This document shows positions 49,270-58,310 of a stretch of 64,000 nucleotides of DNA, in pieces (within the stretch, counting starts at the first letter, position 1; each line of letters begins with the position of its first letter). Below the pieces are notes generated by a model. It was given only the letters and a program-made list of their open reading frames with translations, did no database searches and was not told the origin of the DNA. A program made the translations under genes and the position numbers. Source of the DNA: Rhodococcus sp. ARC_M6 (lineage in GTDB: Bacteria > Actinomycetota > Actinomycetes > Mycobacteriales > Mycobacteriaceae). Location: NCBI RefSeq assembly GCF_022810305.1, contig NZ_JALGQH010000010.1:1-64000 (forward strand). Reading direction: 5' to 3'.

Positions 49270-51093
49270 CTAGTTGGTGGTTTTGCCGCTCACGAGGCTC
49301 CGAACATCCCACACCCAGACGTCGTCGACGGGCTTGGCGTCGAAGCCCACCAAATCGTTGACAGTCTGGCGGAGGGCGTTGTCGTCGTCAGCTTTGGGGA
49401 GCACGAGGACGTCGGCGTGCCAGAACTGGAGATCGGTCAATGCATTGGCGCGGGTAGTCGCGTCGATGGCGGGGATCTGGCCCGTTTCCTTGGTCTTCAC
49501 CAGGAGTGACGAGGTGGGACGTGACTCGGCGCCGTAGATGCCGCCGCGGGTGACCGAATGCGGGCCGACGAAGTAGCCGCCGGCGATCGGGAATGCAAAA
49601 TCGGAGTCGACCTGCCACTGCATCGCCCGTACTTCTTCTCCGTTGGATACGGGCACCGATACGAGAGAGCCGTCGCTGACGTACCGCTCCCACGATCCGC
49701 TGCTGATGAACTCGGGAGTGGCCGGGCGCTCGACGGTATCGATGCGCGTCGGAATGAGAACAACCGATGCGATCGCCAACACGATCAACCAGGCGCCGGG
49801 CACGATGCGACGTGGGATGCGCGGATCTCGAATTTCGACCAGCGCGCGGTACGTGCCGAGTGTCAGAAGCAGGCCGATGGCGGGAATCGCACCCATCGCG
49901 AAGCGTGACTCCAACACCGACTCGAACAGTGGCAAGTGCGCCAGGAACTTCCACGGCAAGGTGATGCCGGTGTGATCGCCGTTGTACACAAGCTCGGATC
50001 CCAGCGATAGCACGCCCATGAACACGATGACAGCTGCGCCCGCGCGAACGAGTTTGTTCTTCCACAGCCACACAGTTCCGCCGAGGATCAGTATGACGAT
50101 CGGCCAACCGAAGTACGCGTTCTCCTCGGTGGGGTTCATTCGGAACTCGGCGCCGTTCGAGTCGCCGCCAACGGATTCGGTCGGAAGGGTAGTGAATGCC
50201 CCGAAGTCGGCTCCGGCTTGACCGTGGCCGACACCGTCATAGCTGGCGGGGCCGAAGAACTGTGAGTACAGCGGAATTGCCGTGATGAGAATGGACACGA
50301 TCGCGCCGACGGCCAGGCCGGGCAAGCTGCGCCTGATCGCGGCTCGTGCTTTGGCGAAATCCGAGCACGCATAGGCCGCGCCGAACACGAGCGCGGACAT
50401 CGTGAAGATGAGAAGCGGTTCTTCGCCGAGGAAGATCTGCCAGGCCATCAGCAGTCCCAGGATGATGCCGTCCCGGACCGGCTTGGTTCCACGTGAAACG
50501 CGGATGACCTGCATGAAAATGAACGGAATTACGAAGAAGCCGACAAAGTTCGGGTGTCCGTTGGCGTGCGAGATCATGGCCGGGGCAAATCCGCAGAATG
50601 CGCCACCGGCTGCAGCTGCAAATTTGGTGCGGATGGAATCGCCGGTCAGGACGTGACGGGAAAAAGTCCAGTACCAGGCAATTGCGGTACCAGCGAGGCC
50701 TAGCGTCAACCCGATCGCGTACGCCGGTGTCGGACCGAAGATTAGCGTGAGCGGCGCCAGCGGCATGCTGATGCCGAACATTGCGGTGTTGGCCATCAGA
50801 TTCACACCGAGCGGGTAGTTCAGTAGGTCGCTGTACAGCGGCGTGCGGAACTGCGAGAGAGCGTGAGCCGTATCGGCGAAGAACCATTCCCACATGGACT
50901 GGTCGCGGCCGGCATTGACCAGGTATCCGGATTCCAGATTGCGCCAGAGGTTCGACATCACCCACACAGCAGCGAGGACGAAGATCACCATGATCGCCAG
51001 ATCGATCATTCGACTGCGGTTGACGACTGAACGGATCCGCCCGGGGGTTGCCTCGACCAGTTGTTGTCGGCTTTCGGACAGAGTCTCGGTCAT
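49270..51093 (-). CDS. Large polytopic membrane protein, glycosyltransferase-C-like topology
   Basis: 607 residues, ATG with GGAAGG upstream. About 11 membrane helices, with an acidic extracytoplasmic loop after the first (NAGRDQSMWEWFFADTAHAL) and LNYPLGVNLMANT. A soluble C-terminal domain of ~160 residues follows. The topology and first-loop acidic residues resemble GT-C or YfhO-like glycan enzymes that use polyprenyl-phosphate sugars. I do not recognise the family with certainty. It lies between map and the porin gene, near aftA and emb, so a role in envelope glycans is plausible but only inferred. Its stop is 1 bp from that of map. Confidence 0.7.
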   Translation of the reverse strand: MTETLSESRQQLVEATPGRIRSVVNRSRMIDLAIMVIFVLAAVWVMSNLWRNLESGYLVNAGRDQSMWEWFFADTAHALSQFRTPLYSDLLNYPLGVNLMANTAMFGISMPLAPLTLIFGPTPAYAIGLTLGLAGTAIAWYWTFSRHVLTGDSIRTKFAAAAGGAFCGFAPAMISHANGHPNFVGFFVIPFIFMQVIRVSRGTKPVRDGIILGLLMAWQIFLGEEPLLIFTMSALVFGAAYACSDFAKARAAIRRSLPGLAVGAIVSILITAIPLYSQFFGPASYDGVGHGQAGADFGAFTTLPTESVGGDSNGAEFRMNPTEENAYFGWPIVILILGGTVWLWKNKLVRAGAAVIVFMGVLSLGSELVYNGDHTGITLPWKFLAHLPLFESVLESRFAMGAIPAIGLLLTLGTYRALVEIRDPRIPRRIVPGAWLIVLAIASVVLIPTRIDTVERPATPEFISSGSWERYVSDGSLVSVPVSNGEEVRAMQWQVDSDFAFPIAGGYFVGPHSVTRGGIYGAESRPTSSLLVKTKETGQIPAIDATTRANALTDLQFWHADVLVLPKADDDNALRQTVNDLVGFDAKPVDDVWVWDVRSLVSGKTTN

Positions 51094-51334
51094 GCAGTCG
51101 GAGCCTTCCGGATGTCATCCATCTCAGTGGTTACGAGGTGGCAACTCAGGTATCGATTCGGTAACTTCTCCCGTCAGCCTAACGAACAATGTGTTCACAT
51201 TTCGCCGACAGTGCGGTGAGCGGGATATTTGGGACACGTCCATTCGTCGATTTTGGATCTGACGTGCTCGGATCGAGATCATCGGCCGCCGCAGTTTGAC
51301 GGCTTTGTGACGTGGGTACCTCCGAAGAGTCTTG

Positions 51335-51378
51335 CTCGAATTCGTGCAACTCGAATTCGTTGACACAGCCTCGACGAA
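51335..51378 (+). promoter_or_regulatory. Porin promoter with repeated CGAATTCG boxes
   Basis: CTCGAATTCGT occurs at 51335-51345 and 51350-51360, 15 bp apart, with a further CGAATTC near 51374. TTGACA at 51360-51365 is a good -35 directly after the second box; the -10 is weak. The boxes are palindromic and could bind a regulator. The 349-bp gap 51094-51442 otherwise shows nothing recognisable. Confidence 0.45.
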
Positions 51379-51442
51379 TTCTGTTCTGTCCACGAACCGG
51401 AAATTCGTCCGGGGCCACTACCGGATGGGATGGTGCTTGTGC

Positions 51443-52165
51443 ATGACGACTCCACGGGCTTGTGACGGCGCAGCGACTGAGAACAGTGTGGGAAGAAAGT
51501 CTCGTATCGGCGTGGTCGGGGCCGTCGCGGCCCTTGCTATCGCCTTAGGCAGCACCAGTGCATCGGCCGGCGTCGACAACGCCAGTTCGATTGTCGACTC
51601 CAAAGGAAACCGGATAGAAGTCCTGCAAATGGACACGTCAATCCATACCGTTCCGCCGCTCGACAGTTCCCCGCTCAGCGTCGAGTTCTTCCACGACGGA
51701 ATTGCAAGCGTAAAGATCGACGGACCAGGCGCCGACAGTTTCACCGGCACGAAGCTGACAATCGGCTATCAGATCGGTTATCCGATCGCCTTGGCCGGTG
51801 CAACTGTCGTGCTCAACACTCCGGGACTCGACTGGGGCGTGACCGGTGGAACGAATCTCGGTATCGGCGATATCGCGAACGAGCCGATTCTGGGACTCGA
51901 CATCTCGAACGGTTTTGTGATCGGTGGAGACATCATTCCGTCGCAGGAACTTGATGTTGATCTGTCTCCGGGCGGAATCACCGATGTCGCATTGCTGGAG
52001 GGCCAGTCGTTCGACGGTCCGGAAGCGTCGGTGCGGTTGTCCGGAGTTCACGGGTATGTGCAGGGCGCCCTCGGACCGGTAACCATTCGGCCATATGCAA
52101 AGGCGGTCACGTCCAATGGTGACACGGTAGTGACTTACGGTGCGCCGCAGCGTCTTCAAGGTTAG
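51443..52165 (+). CDS. MspA-family porin
   Basis: 240 residues from ATG 51443; the start is uncertain (ATG 51425 and GTG 51488 are in frame). Signal peptide VGRKSRIGVVGAVAALAIALGSTSASA. The mature part matches MspA-type proteins: GNRIEVLQMDTSIHTVPPLDSSPLSVEFFHDGIASVKIDGPGA, LTIGYQIGYPIAL, PGLDWGVTGGTNLGIGDI, and a C-terminal GPVTIRPYAKAVTSNGDTVVTYG. Such proteins form octameric channels in the mycolate outer membrane for small hydrophilic solutes. The gene ends 29 bp before the convergent ANTAR gene, with a strong shared hairpin between them. Confidence 0.87.
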   Translation: MTTPRACDGAATENSVGRKSRIGVVGAVAALAIALGSTSASAGVDNASSIVDSKGNRIEVLQMDTSIHTVPPLDSSPLSVEFFHDGIASVKIDGPGADSFTGTKLTIGYQIGYPIALAGATVVLNTPGLDWGVTGGTNLGIGDIANEPILGLDISNGFVIGGDIIPSQELDVDLSPGGITDVALLEGQSFDGPEASVRLSGVHGYVQGALGPVTIRPYAKAVTSNGDTVVTYGAPQRLQG

Positions 52166-52179
52166 GGGCTGATGCGACT

Positions 52180-52228
52180 CAACAACCCTCGCCGTTACGC
52201 TGCAATAGCGTGACGGCGAGAGTTGTTG
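52180..52228. terminator. Bidirectional 22-bp hairpin between porin and ANTAR genes
   Basis: 52180-52201 pairs with 52207-52228 (one mismatch, one G-U pair) around a 5-nt loop. It contains the stop codon of the minus-strand gene (52195-52197). One of the strongest terminator-like hairpins in the window. Confidence 0.85.
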
Positions 52229-52845
52229 CTGCCCTCAGGGTTCGACCTGGTTTTTGAATCTGAACTCGCCCAACTGTGTGTGCGCGAGTGTCGAACAATT
52301 TTCACGACGATCGCTACCGATGCCCAGATGGTGCATACCGCCGTCACGAGCAACAAGACCATCCAGTCGTGCGCGAAGAGTCCGATGATCGCGCCGACAG
52401 TGAAGGCAAGTGACACATTCACGACACGTCCGGATGCATCTGAGGAGAGTAGAAAATCCACAGCAGGCTCGATGTTGTCCGAGGCTCCACTGTCCAGCGA
52501 GGGGCGTTCCTGCACAGGAAGATCCAAGAGGTCGCCCCACTCCTGGAGTGCGACCGTATGTGCAGTATCCGCGGGAAGGTCGTCCGGAGGTCGCGCGGCG
52601 GAGACATCGATCAGTGCCCGCGCCAGAGTGAGCACTTCGACGCGATGGCGGATGGCAACACCCAGCAACTCGTGGAACGCTTGCTCCGCGCCGTACGGCC
52701 GCCCCCGCGCAATGACAAGAGTGTGCTCCGCTGCATCCAAGATTGCGCGATGCGGAACCAATTCGCGACTCGGCGCAAAGAGTTCGCTCAATGTCATCAC
52801 CTGCCCCGGCAAGATGGTGGATGCAGTTGCTGTCAACTGCCCCAT
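52195..52845 (-). CDS. ANTAR-domain protein with C-terminal membrane anchor
   Basis: 216 residues from ATG 52845; ATG 52797 (with GGCAGG upstream) is an alternative, and the frame open to 52941 overlaps the tetR gene. Residues ~30-80 read HRAILDAAEHTLVIARGRPYGAEQAFHELLGVAIRHRVEVLTLARALID (cited in part here for the pattern RxxLDxAxxxLxxxRG...AEQAFxxL), which fits the ANTAR RNA-binding fold. After a linker come two hydrophobic helices (VVNVSLAFTVGAIIGLF and MVLLLVTAVCTIWASVAIVV) and a basic tail. ANTAR proteins bind paired hexaloop hairpins in nascent RNA to prevent termination. A membrane-bound form is unusual. Target unknown; the neighbouring porin and TetR are candidates. Confidence 0.65.
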   Translation of the reverse strand: MGQLTATASTILPGQVMTLSELFAPSRELVPHRAILDAAEHTLVIARGRPYGAEQAFHELLGVAIRHRVEVLTLARALIDVSAARPPDDLPADTAHTVALQEWGDLLDLPVQERPSLDSGASDNIEPAVDFLLSSDASGRVVNVSLAFTVGAIIGLFAHDWMVLLLVTAVCTIWASVAIVVKIVRHSRTHSWASSDSKTRSNPEGSNNSRRHAIAA

Positions 52846-52901
52846 GTAACAGCCGAATACCCCGGAGATGACGGCGACAAACTCGGTGTGAACGGTTGGA
52901 C

Positions 52902-53510
52902 TTACCTCGCCGGTGCAGGTGCGTTCAAGGCCCCGAGGCAACTTTCGATCAGATCGGCGACGATCGGCGCAGACTCTGCCGGTCCGTGAATTCTGCCTTC
53001 CCAGGTGGCAAAAGTTACGACACTGAGAACCGCCAGCGTGCCCGTTCGCAACTCCGCGATATCGGCCGGCAACGGGGAGATGGACTCGATCCGGCGTCGA
53101 ACGTCCCGGAAACTCTCAGCGCGCATGTGTTCACGGATGGTCGACGACATCGCCGGATCAAAAATCGACTGCACCAGGAACCGAGCGTACAAACTGTGCT
53201 CACGTTCGATGGTTTGCTCCGCCAACGGCAGGATCAACGCTTCCACCAGTTGGCGCATGGTGGGAGGCTGCGGCCCGAGGTCGATTGCGTCGAGGAGTTC
53301 ACGGCGACGCTCCCCGGCAGGCTTCATCCGCGAATCGACCACCGCTGTCAGCAACCCTTCACGTGAACCGAAGTGGTACTGCGCGGCCGACTTGTTTGCC
53401 TGCCCCGCTTCAGTTTGGACATCACGCAAGGTCATCGCGGCCAGGCCACGCTCTGCCACCAATCGCTCGGCCGCATCGATCATTGCCGCTCGGGCATCGG
53501 TTCTCGTCAC
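52902..53510 (-). CDS. TetR-family transcriptional regulator
   Basis: 202 residues, GTG start. N-terminal helix-turn-helix: ARAAMIDAAERLVAERGLAAMTLRDVQTEAGQANKSAAQYHFGSREGLLTAVVDSR. The C-terminal ligand domain is helical (LPLAEQTIEREHSLYARFLVQ). It lies between aftA and the ANTAR gene, all on the minus strand. TAACTT (minus strand, 53517-53522) ends 6 nt before the GTG, so it is probably transcribed on its own as a leaderless mRNA. Ligand and targets unknown. Confidence 0.87.
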   Translation of the reverse strand: MTRTDARAAMIDAAERLVAERGLAAMTLRDVQTEAGQANKSAAQYHFGSREGLLTAVVDSRMKPAGERRRELLDAIDLGPQPPTMRQLVEALILPLAEQTIEREHSLYARFLVQSIFDPAMSSTIREHMRAESFRDVRRRIESISPLPADIAELRTGTLAVLSVVTFATWEGRIHGPAESAPIVADLIESCLGALNAPAPAR

Positions 53511-53516
53511 CGTATG

Positions 53517-53522
53517 AAGTTA
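53517..53522 (-). promoter_or_regulatory. -10 element for leaderless tetR
   Basis: TAACTT on the minus strand with a 6-nt gap to GTG 53510 and no Shine-Dalgarno. Confidence 0.5.
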
Positions 53523-53574
53523 GGGTGCGGAGGGCACTGCGTCAACGCCCTCGTCAGGAAGCCCACTGTGAGGT

Positions 53575-55518
53575 CTATCCCGGTCGGCTTGCGCCGGTGC
53601 GGGTTACCACCACAAATGGTCCCTGCTCGGTAACTGTGAACTGCGGGCTGTCGAACAGTTCTTTCGGGAATGTGACTGTGTATCGGCGAACATTGGGATC
53701 GTTGGGATAGACGTCCTCGGCCAGACGCAAGGTGTAGCCGTCGGCTCCCTGGCGGAAGACGAAGGCGTCGGGTGCCCGCCACGGTGCGGAATCCAAAGCC
53801 GCGATCAGCTCGTCGGACGTATCGAGTTCCGACCACTTCTTGATCAGTTCCGCGCGAGCGCGGAAGTCTGCCAACGGATTTGCGTAGTGCGACGTGAGTC
53901 CCTGGAACCCGTAGTACGGGTAGAAGCTCAAAAATCCGATGTCGGCCGTCAGCACCACGAGGTCATGGGGTTCGCGACCCAACTGCTCGCGAATGATGCG
54001 ATCGACGTCGGCATAATTCGCTTCGGCTCCGGGCGGACGTTTGTCGCCCCGTTCGCCGTTGCCGTCAGTATCGCTGTAGGCGACAGCGATATCCGGTGCC
54101 AATACTTGTGGGATGTTCTGCGCGAAAGCAATTGTGCCGATCACGCCGAGTGCAACCAACACTGCCTTGACCCGAGGATTCTCACTTGTGGCCAACACAA
54201 TCCATCCCGCGAACTCGAAGAACCCGAACACGCCGGCTGCTGCGAGGAGGGCAATGAGTACGGGTTCAAGTCGGAATCCGAGGAGGGTGGTGCCCGCGAC
54301 GGTGACCGTCATAGACAGTAGAGCCCACAGGTAGACGGAGATAACGCCGATCCCCAGCGCACGTGCGCGGCGTGAGAACAGGAAACGGGAAATCAACCAG
54401 ACGGTGCCCAACATGCAGAGCGCGCCGACGAGTGAGAATTTCAGCATCGGGAAGGGCAGTACCGCACCGGAATCCGGCAGGTAGTGCATCGCTGTGCCGG
54501 ACTCCGCGGTAGCGCCCGAGAGGGCCTTGATCAGATAGGGAGCCCACACGATCAGCGCAACCAGGCCGGAGATTACCGCGATTGCTGCCAACCGAACCAG
54601 CGGCCCCAGTGCGGCTTTCCAGGTGTTTTGGGCGCGCGCGGCGAGTACCGCGGCAATGACCCCCATCAACGTCACGGCAAAGGCAGTGAACCCGAGATAC
54701 AAGGTGTAGACGGTTGCGGCGAATCCGAGGAACAAACCGGTGCCCAGAACAGCGCCCGCTCCGGCGAAGCGTTGTGCGCCCGGCCGATCCAGCGCGCCCC
54801 ACGCCAAGATCAGTACCGGCGGAATCAGCAGGTTGACGACGGCGCCGTAGGCCTCAGGAGAGTTGTACGCCAACACGACTGCCGTGACGGCCAATGCGGC
54901 GACAACAGCCCAATCGCGTCGAATCAGCTTGGTCCACAACACCAGTGCGACAACGGCAACTACCGCCAATGAGCCGATTGCGTAAGGCTTGAACGCTTCC
55001 CAGCCGTCCATTCCCAGCAGGTTCGCGACCCGTCCGCCGATCCAGAACCAGCCGGCCGGATAGAAGGGCGGCAGATCGACGTACGTCATGTCATGCAGCG
55101 CAGCAGAATCCGTGAGCCTGGTCAGGTACTCGGTGCGAAACTGTTGATCGACGGAAACCCCGTGCAGATACAAGGTTGTCGCAGCGAGGGGAAGCCCGAG
55201 CGTCGTCGTCACGAATCCCGAGAGTCCAGCCCACGACAGGAGTTTCGCGAAACGTTCGGCTTTTCGGGCGCGGAACATTAGAACGGCAATGCCGATTACG
55301 GCGATACAGACGACCTGCAGGACCGTCGTGACAGCCTGCGTGACATTCGACGACGTGAACGCCGGCCAGTCGACCTTGCTGAAAGCGAACAGTCCTACCG
55401 CCGCAACGGCGACGGCCACGAATGCAGCGAGCAGCATTTCCACCACCGTCGCCGCGGCATTACGCCACGGCGACGGGGACAGATTCTTCAGAGCAGGCTC
55501 AGTTGTTGTCTGTGACAC
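53575..55518 (-). CDS. aftA: Galactan 5-O-arabinofuranosyltransferase AftA
   Basis: 647 residues, GTG start 9 bp after the dprE2 stop. GT-C membrane protein with about 11-13 helices. The family signature lies in the early periplasmic loop: FRTEYLTRLTDSAALHDMTYVDLPPFYPAGWFWIGGR. A soluble C-terminal domain of ~170 residues ends in FVVVTRTGA. It primes arabinan by adding the first arabinofuranose to galactan from decaprenyl-phospho-arabinose. It is third in the dprE1-dprE2-aftA operon, as in M. tuberculosis (Rv3790-Rv3792). In that genome embC-A-B follow directly; here the accessory block intervenes. Confidence 0.94.
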   Translation of the reverse strand: MSQTTTEPALKNLSPSPWRNAAATVVEMLLAAFVAVAVAAVGLFAFSKVDWPAFTSSNVTQAVTTVLQVVCIAVIGIAVLMFRARKAERFAKLLSWAGLSGFVTTTLGLPLAATTLYLHGVSVDQQFRTEYLTRLTDSAALHDMTYVDLPPFYPAGWFWIGGRVANLLGMDGWEAFKPYAIGSLAVVAVVALVLWTKLIRRDWAVVAALAVTAVVLAYNSPEAYGAVVNLLIPPVLILAWGALDRPGAQRFAGAGAVLGTGLFLGFAATVYTLYLGFTAFAVTLMGVIAAVLAARAQNTWKAALGPLVRLAAIAVISGLVALIVWAPYLIKALSGATAESGTAMHYLPDSGAVLPFPMLKFSLVGALCMLGTVWLISRFLFSRRARALGIGVISVYLWALLSMTVTVAGTTLLGFRLEPVLIALLAAAGVFGFFEFAGWIVLATSENPRVKAVLVALGVIGTIAFAQNIPQVLAPDIAVAYSDTDGNGERGDKRPPGAEANYADVDRIIREQLGREPHDLVVLTADIGFLSFYPYYGFQGLTSHYANPLADFRARAELIKKWSELDTSDELIAALDSAPWRAPDAFVFRQGADGYTLRLAEDVYPNDPNVRRYTVTFPKELFDSPQFTVTEQGPFVVVTRTGASRPG

Positions 55519-55527
55519 GAAAAGAGC

Positions 55528-56289
55528 TTAGACCGGCAACTTCCGGAAAACCGCGCGCGGGACGTGGCGCAGGCCCATCATCACGAAGCGGAACGGACCC
55601 GGAGCCCAGACGATTTCCTTGCCCTTGTCGGACGCTGCAACAGCGAGCTTCGCGACGTCTTCCTTGTTGACAGTGAGCGGCGCTTCCTTGACGTGGGCGC
55701 TGAACTTGGTACGCACCATGCCCGGACGTACCACCGTCACACTCGGCCCGAACTCTGCCAACGCCTCGCCGAGGCCCAGGTAGAAGCCGTCCAGGCCGGC
55801 CTTGGTGGAGCCGTAGACGAAGTTGGCGCGCTTAACGCGCTCACCGGCAACCGAGGACATCGCGATGATCTTGCCGAAGCCCTGAGCCTTCATCTTTTCG
55901 CCGATCAACACACCGACGGACACTGCCGCGGTGTAGTTGACGTTTGCGACCAGCACAGCTTTGCGCTGGTTCTGCCACAGTTCCTCGGGGTCGCCGTCCA
56001 GGCCGAATGCAACGATCGCGACGTCGACGTCGCCGCCGGACCATGCCGCATCGATGACCTTGGGGTGGCTGTCGAAGGCCACGGCGTCGAAGTCGACAAC
56101 CTCGACCTTGGTGGCGCCCTTGGCTTCCAACTGCTTGACCGCGGCATCGCTGCCGGGATCACCGGGGAGCGTCGCCAGAATGACGCGAACCGGCGCCTTC
56201 TTCAGGTACTCCTCGCACATAGCGAGGCCGATCTCGGATGTTCCACCGAGAAGTAAAACAGTTTGCGGGTTACCTACAGCGTTGATCAC
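55528..56289 (-). CDS. dprE2: Decaprenylphosphoryl-2-keto-ribose reductase DprE2
   Basis: 253 residues. GTG overlaps the dprE1 stop (GTGA). Short-chain dehydrogenase: cofactor motif [13 protein letters not shown], the Ser in [10 protein letters not shown] and catalytic YGSTK. It reduces the 2-keto intermediate made by DprE1 with NADH or NADPH to give decaprenyl-phospho-arabinose. Length and operon position match Rv3791. Confidence 0.95.
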   Translation of the reverse strand: MINAVGNPQTVLLLGGTSEIGLAMCEEYLKKAPVRVILATLPGDPGSDAAVKQLEAKGATKVEVVDFDAVAFDSHPKVIDAAWSGGDVDVAIVAFGLDGDPEELWQNQRKAVLVANVNYTAAVSVGVLIGEKMKAQGFGKIIAMSSVAGERVKRANFVYGSTKAGLDGFYLGLGEALAEFGPSVTVVRPGMVRTKFSAHVKEAPLTVNKEDVAKLAVAASDKGKEIVWAPGPFRFVMMGLRHVPRAVFRKLPV

Positions 56290-57719
56290 AGTTCCAGCCT
56301 TCTGGACATATCGGAGGCGAAAACGCCTGTGGGGTCATACTTTCGGCGCGTCGCGATCCACTCGTCGATGCGCGGGTACATGGCGTGGAAGGTTTCTGCG
56401 GACGTCCGCGAATCCTTGGCCGTGTACAGGCGTCCACCGAATTCGAGGACACGCTTGTCGAGTTCGGTGACAAACTCGTTGAGCCCCGGCTTGATGCGGA
56501 AGTCGACGCAGATGTTCCAGCCCGGGATCGGGAAGCTGAGCGGTGCCTGATTGCCCTCGCCGAAGAGTTTGAACACATTGAGGAACGAGTGGTGCCCGCT
56601 ACGCTGAATGTCGACGATGATCTTCTTGAACTCTTCGACCGCCTCCGGCGGCACCACGAACTGGTACTGCAGGAAACCGTTGGATCCGTAGGCGCGGTTC
56701 CACTCACCGAACATGTCGAGCGGGTGGTAGAACTGCGTCAGGTTCTGGACTTTGCCCTGGTAGTTGCCCGCCTTGCGGAACCAGACCTCGCCGATCGCGC
56801 TGAAGTTGAACTTGTTGGCGAGGCCGTTCGGGAAGACGTCCGGGAACGTCAGCAGCTGCGGCGCGTCGAACGCGAGGGGGTCCTTCTGTAACTTGGTGGG
56901 AAGCTGATCGAGCTTCGCCAGGGAACCACGCGAGACTGCCGCGCGGCCGAGCTTCGGGGGCGCGGAGATCGCGTCGAACCAGGCGCTCGAGTACTCGTAG
57001 TTGGCTTCGCTACCGTCGCTGTGCAGCGCAATGGTCTCGTCGAGAGTGTGGGTGACATCGCCGTCGGCGATGAAGTACGCCGTTTCGGTAGGCGTCATCT
57101 TGATGGTCGCGCGCAAGATGATGCCGGTCAGGCCCATGCCGCCGATGGTGGCCCAGAAGAGAGCAGCCTTGGGATCGTTGCGCCCGCCCTTGGGGGTGAG
57201 GGTACGAACCTTGCCGTCGGCCGTCAGCAGATCCATCGACACGACGTGGTTGCCGAAGCTGCCCGCGCTGTGGTGGTTCTTGCCGTGAATGTCGGATCCG
57301 ATGGCGCCGCCGATCGTGACCTGGCGAGTACCCGGCAACACCGGAACCCACAGGCCGAACGGCAGAGCAGCCTTCATCAGCTGATCCAGATTCACTCCGG
57401 CGTCGACGTCCACCAAAGCGGTGTCACGATCGATCCGATGAATACGGTTGAGCGCATTCATGTCGATGACCAAGCCGCCGGCATTCTGCGCCGGATCACC
57501 GTACGAGCGGCCGAGACCGCGCGCGATGACACCACGTCGCAAGTGCGACGGCTTGGACTCGTTCTTTTCCGCAACCTGGGCAACCGCGCTTGCGATTACT
57601 TCCACGTCGGGGGTGGACAACACCTGTGCGGTGGTGGCGGCGGTGCGTCCCCAACCGGTGAGGGTGCGGGCTTGGGTGTGGAGAGCCTGCTGCGGCGTCT
57701 CTTCTGCTGTCGTGGACAT
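56286..57719 (-). CDS. dprE1: Decaprenylphosphoryl-beta-D-ribose oxidase DprE1
   Basis: 477 residues from ATG 57719; the open frame continues upstream to 58412 but crosses the divergent gene. FAD-linked oxidase of the vanillyl-alcohol-oxidase family: [52 protein letters not shown] (FAD motifs), [13 protein letters not shown] and the C-terminal [17 protein letters not shown]. Cys404 in NICVDF corresponds to the Cys387 that benzothiazinones modify in M. tuberculosis. It oxidises decaprenyl-phosphoribose at C2. First gene of the arabinan-donor operon; leaderless start suggested. Confidence 0.96.
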   Translation of the reverse strand: MSTTAEETPQQALHTQARTLTGWGRTAATTAQVLSTPDVEVIASAVAQVAEKNESKPSHLRRGVIARGLGRSYGDPAQNAGGLVIDMNALNRIHRIDRDTALVDVDAGVNLDQLMKAALPFGLWVPVLPGTRQVTIGGAIGSDIHGKNHHSAGSFGNHVVSMDLLTADGKVRTLTPKGGRNDPKAALFWATIGGMGLTGIILRATIKMTPTETAYFIADGDVTHTLDETIALHSDGSEANYEYSSAWFDAISAPPKLGRAAVSRGSLAKLDQLPTKLQKDPLAFDAPQLLTFPDVFPNGLANKFNFSAIGEVWFRKAGNYQGKVQNLTQFYHPLDMFGEWNRAYGSNGFLQYQFVVPPEAVEEFKKIIVDIQRSGHHSFLNVFKLFGEGNQAPLSFPIPGWNICVDFRIKPGLNEFVTELDKRVLEFGGRLYTAKDSRTSAETFHAMYPRIDEWIATRRKYDPTGVFASDMSRRLEL

Positions 57720-57727
57720 CAAGGTAG

Positions 57728-57733
57728 AGGTTA
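57728..57733 (-). promoter_or_regulatory. -10 element for leaderless dprE1 operon
   Basis: TAACCT on the minus strand ends 8 nt before ATG 57719. No Shine-Dalgarno is visible. Confidence 0.55.
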
Positions 57734-57769
57734 CCTGGGAGTAGTGCGGATAGCTTCGGCTCGAGTGGT

Positions 57770-57775
57770 TACTCT
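57770..57775 (+). promoter_or_regulatory. -10 element for leaderless gtrA-type gene
   Basis: TACTCT ends 7 nt before GTG 57783. Together with the minus-strand element at 57728 it makes a compact divergent promoter of under 70 bp. Confidence 0.5.
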
Positions 57776-57782
57776 CGTCGTC

Positions 57783-58256
57783 GTGCCTGAAACGCCTGCG
57801 AACCACCAGCACGAACCCCATGTCCCGTTGCCGGTGGAGATCCCCGTCACGACGGACCTCGCCGATGATGCAATGGACCTGAAAACGCAGATCATCCGGT
57901 TTGTAGCGACCGGCGGGTTGTCGGCGGTCGTAGATTACGGGCTGTACGTGCTGCTCCTCGCGCTGGGATTGCCGCGCATCGCCGCAAAATCGCTGAGCTT
58001 CGTCGCGGGCACCACGACGGCATATCTCATTAATCGCCGGTGGACGTTCAAGGCCGAGCCGTCGCGTACGCGGTTCATCGCTGTTGTGGTGCTGTATGCC
58101 GTGACTTTCGGGATCCAGGTCTGGCTCAACGAGCTGATGAACCAGGTTTTCGACGACCAGTGGTGGAGTCTGCCCTTGGCCTTCGTCATTGCGCAGGGCA
58201 CCGCGACGGTCATCAACTTCATCGTTCAGCGGGCTGTGATCTTTAAAATCAAGTAA
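57783..58256 (+). CDS. GtrA-family membrane protein (Rv3789 type)
   Basis: 157 residues from GTG 57783; upstream in-frame sequence lies antisense to dprE1. After a ~40-residue Pro-rich N-terminus come four helices with GtrA features: [43 protein letters not shown] and [21 protein letters not shown]. GtrA proteins are small four-helix partners of polyprenyl-linked sugar metabolism. Rv3789, divergent from dprE1 in M. tuberculosis too, has been proposed as a decaprenyl-phospho-arabinose flippase or as a recruiter of AftA. Either role is compatible here. Confidence 0.87.
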   Translation: MPETPANHQHEPHVPLPVEIPVTTDLADDAMDLKTQIIRFVATGGLSAVVDYGLYVLLLALGLPRIAAKSLSFVAGTTTAYLINRRWTFKAEPSRTRFIAVVVLYAVTFGIQVWLNELMNQVFDDQWWSLPLAFVIAQGTATVINFIVQRAVIFKIK

Positions 58257-58310
58257 CGGTTCGGGGTGAATTAGCGTATTCGTCCGGTTTCTCGAGAGAG
58301 AATCGAGACC

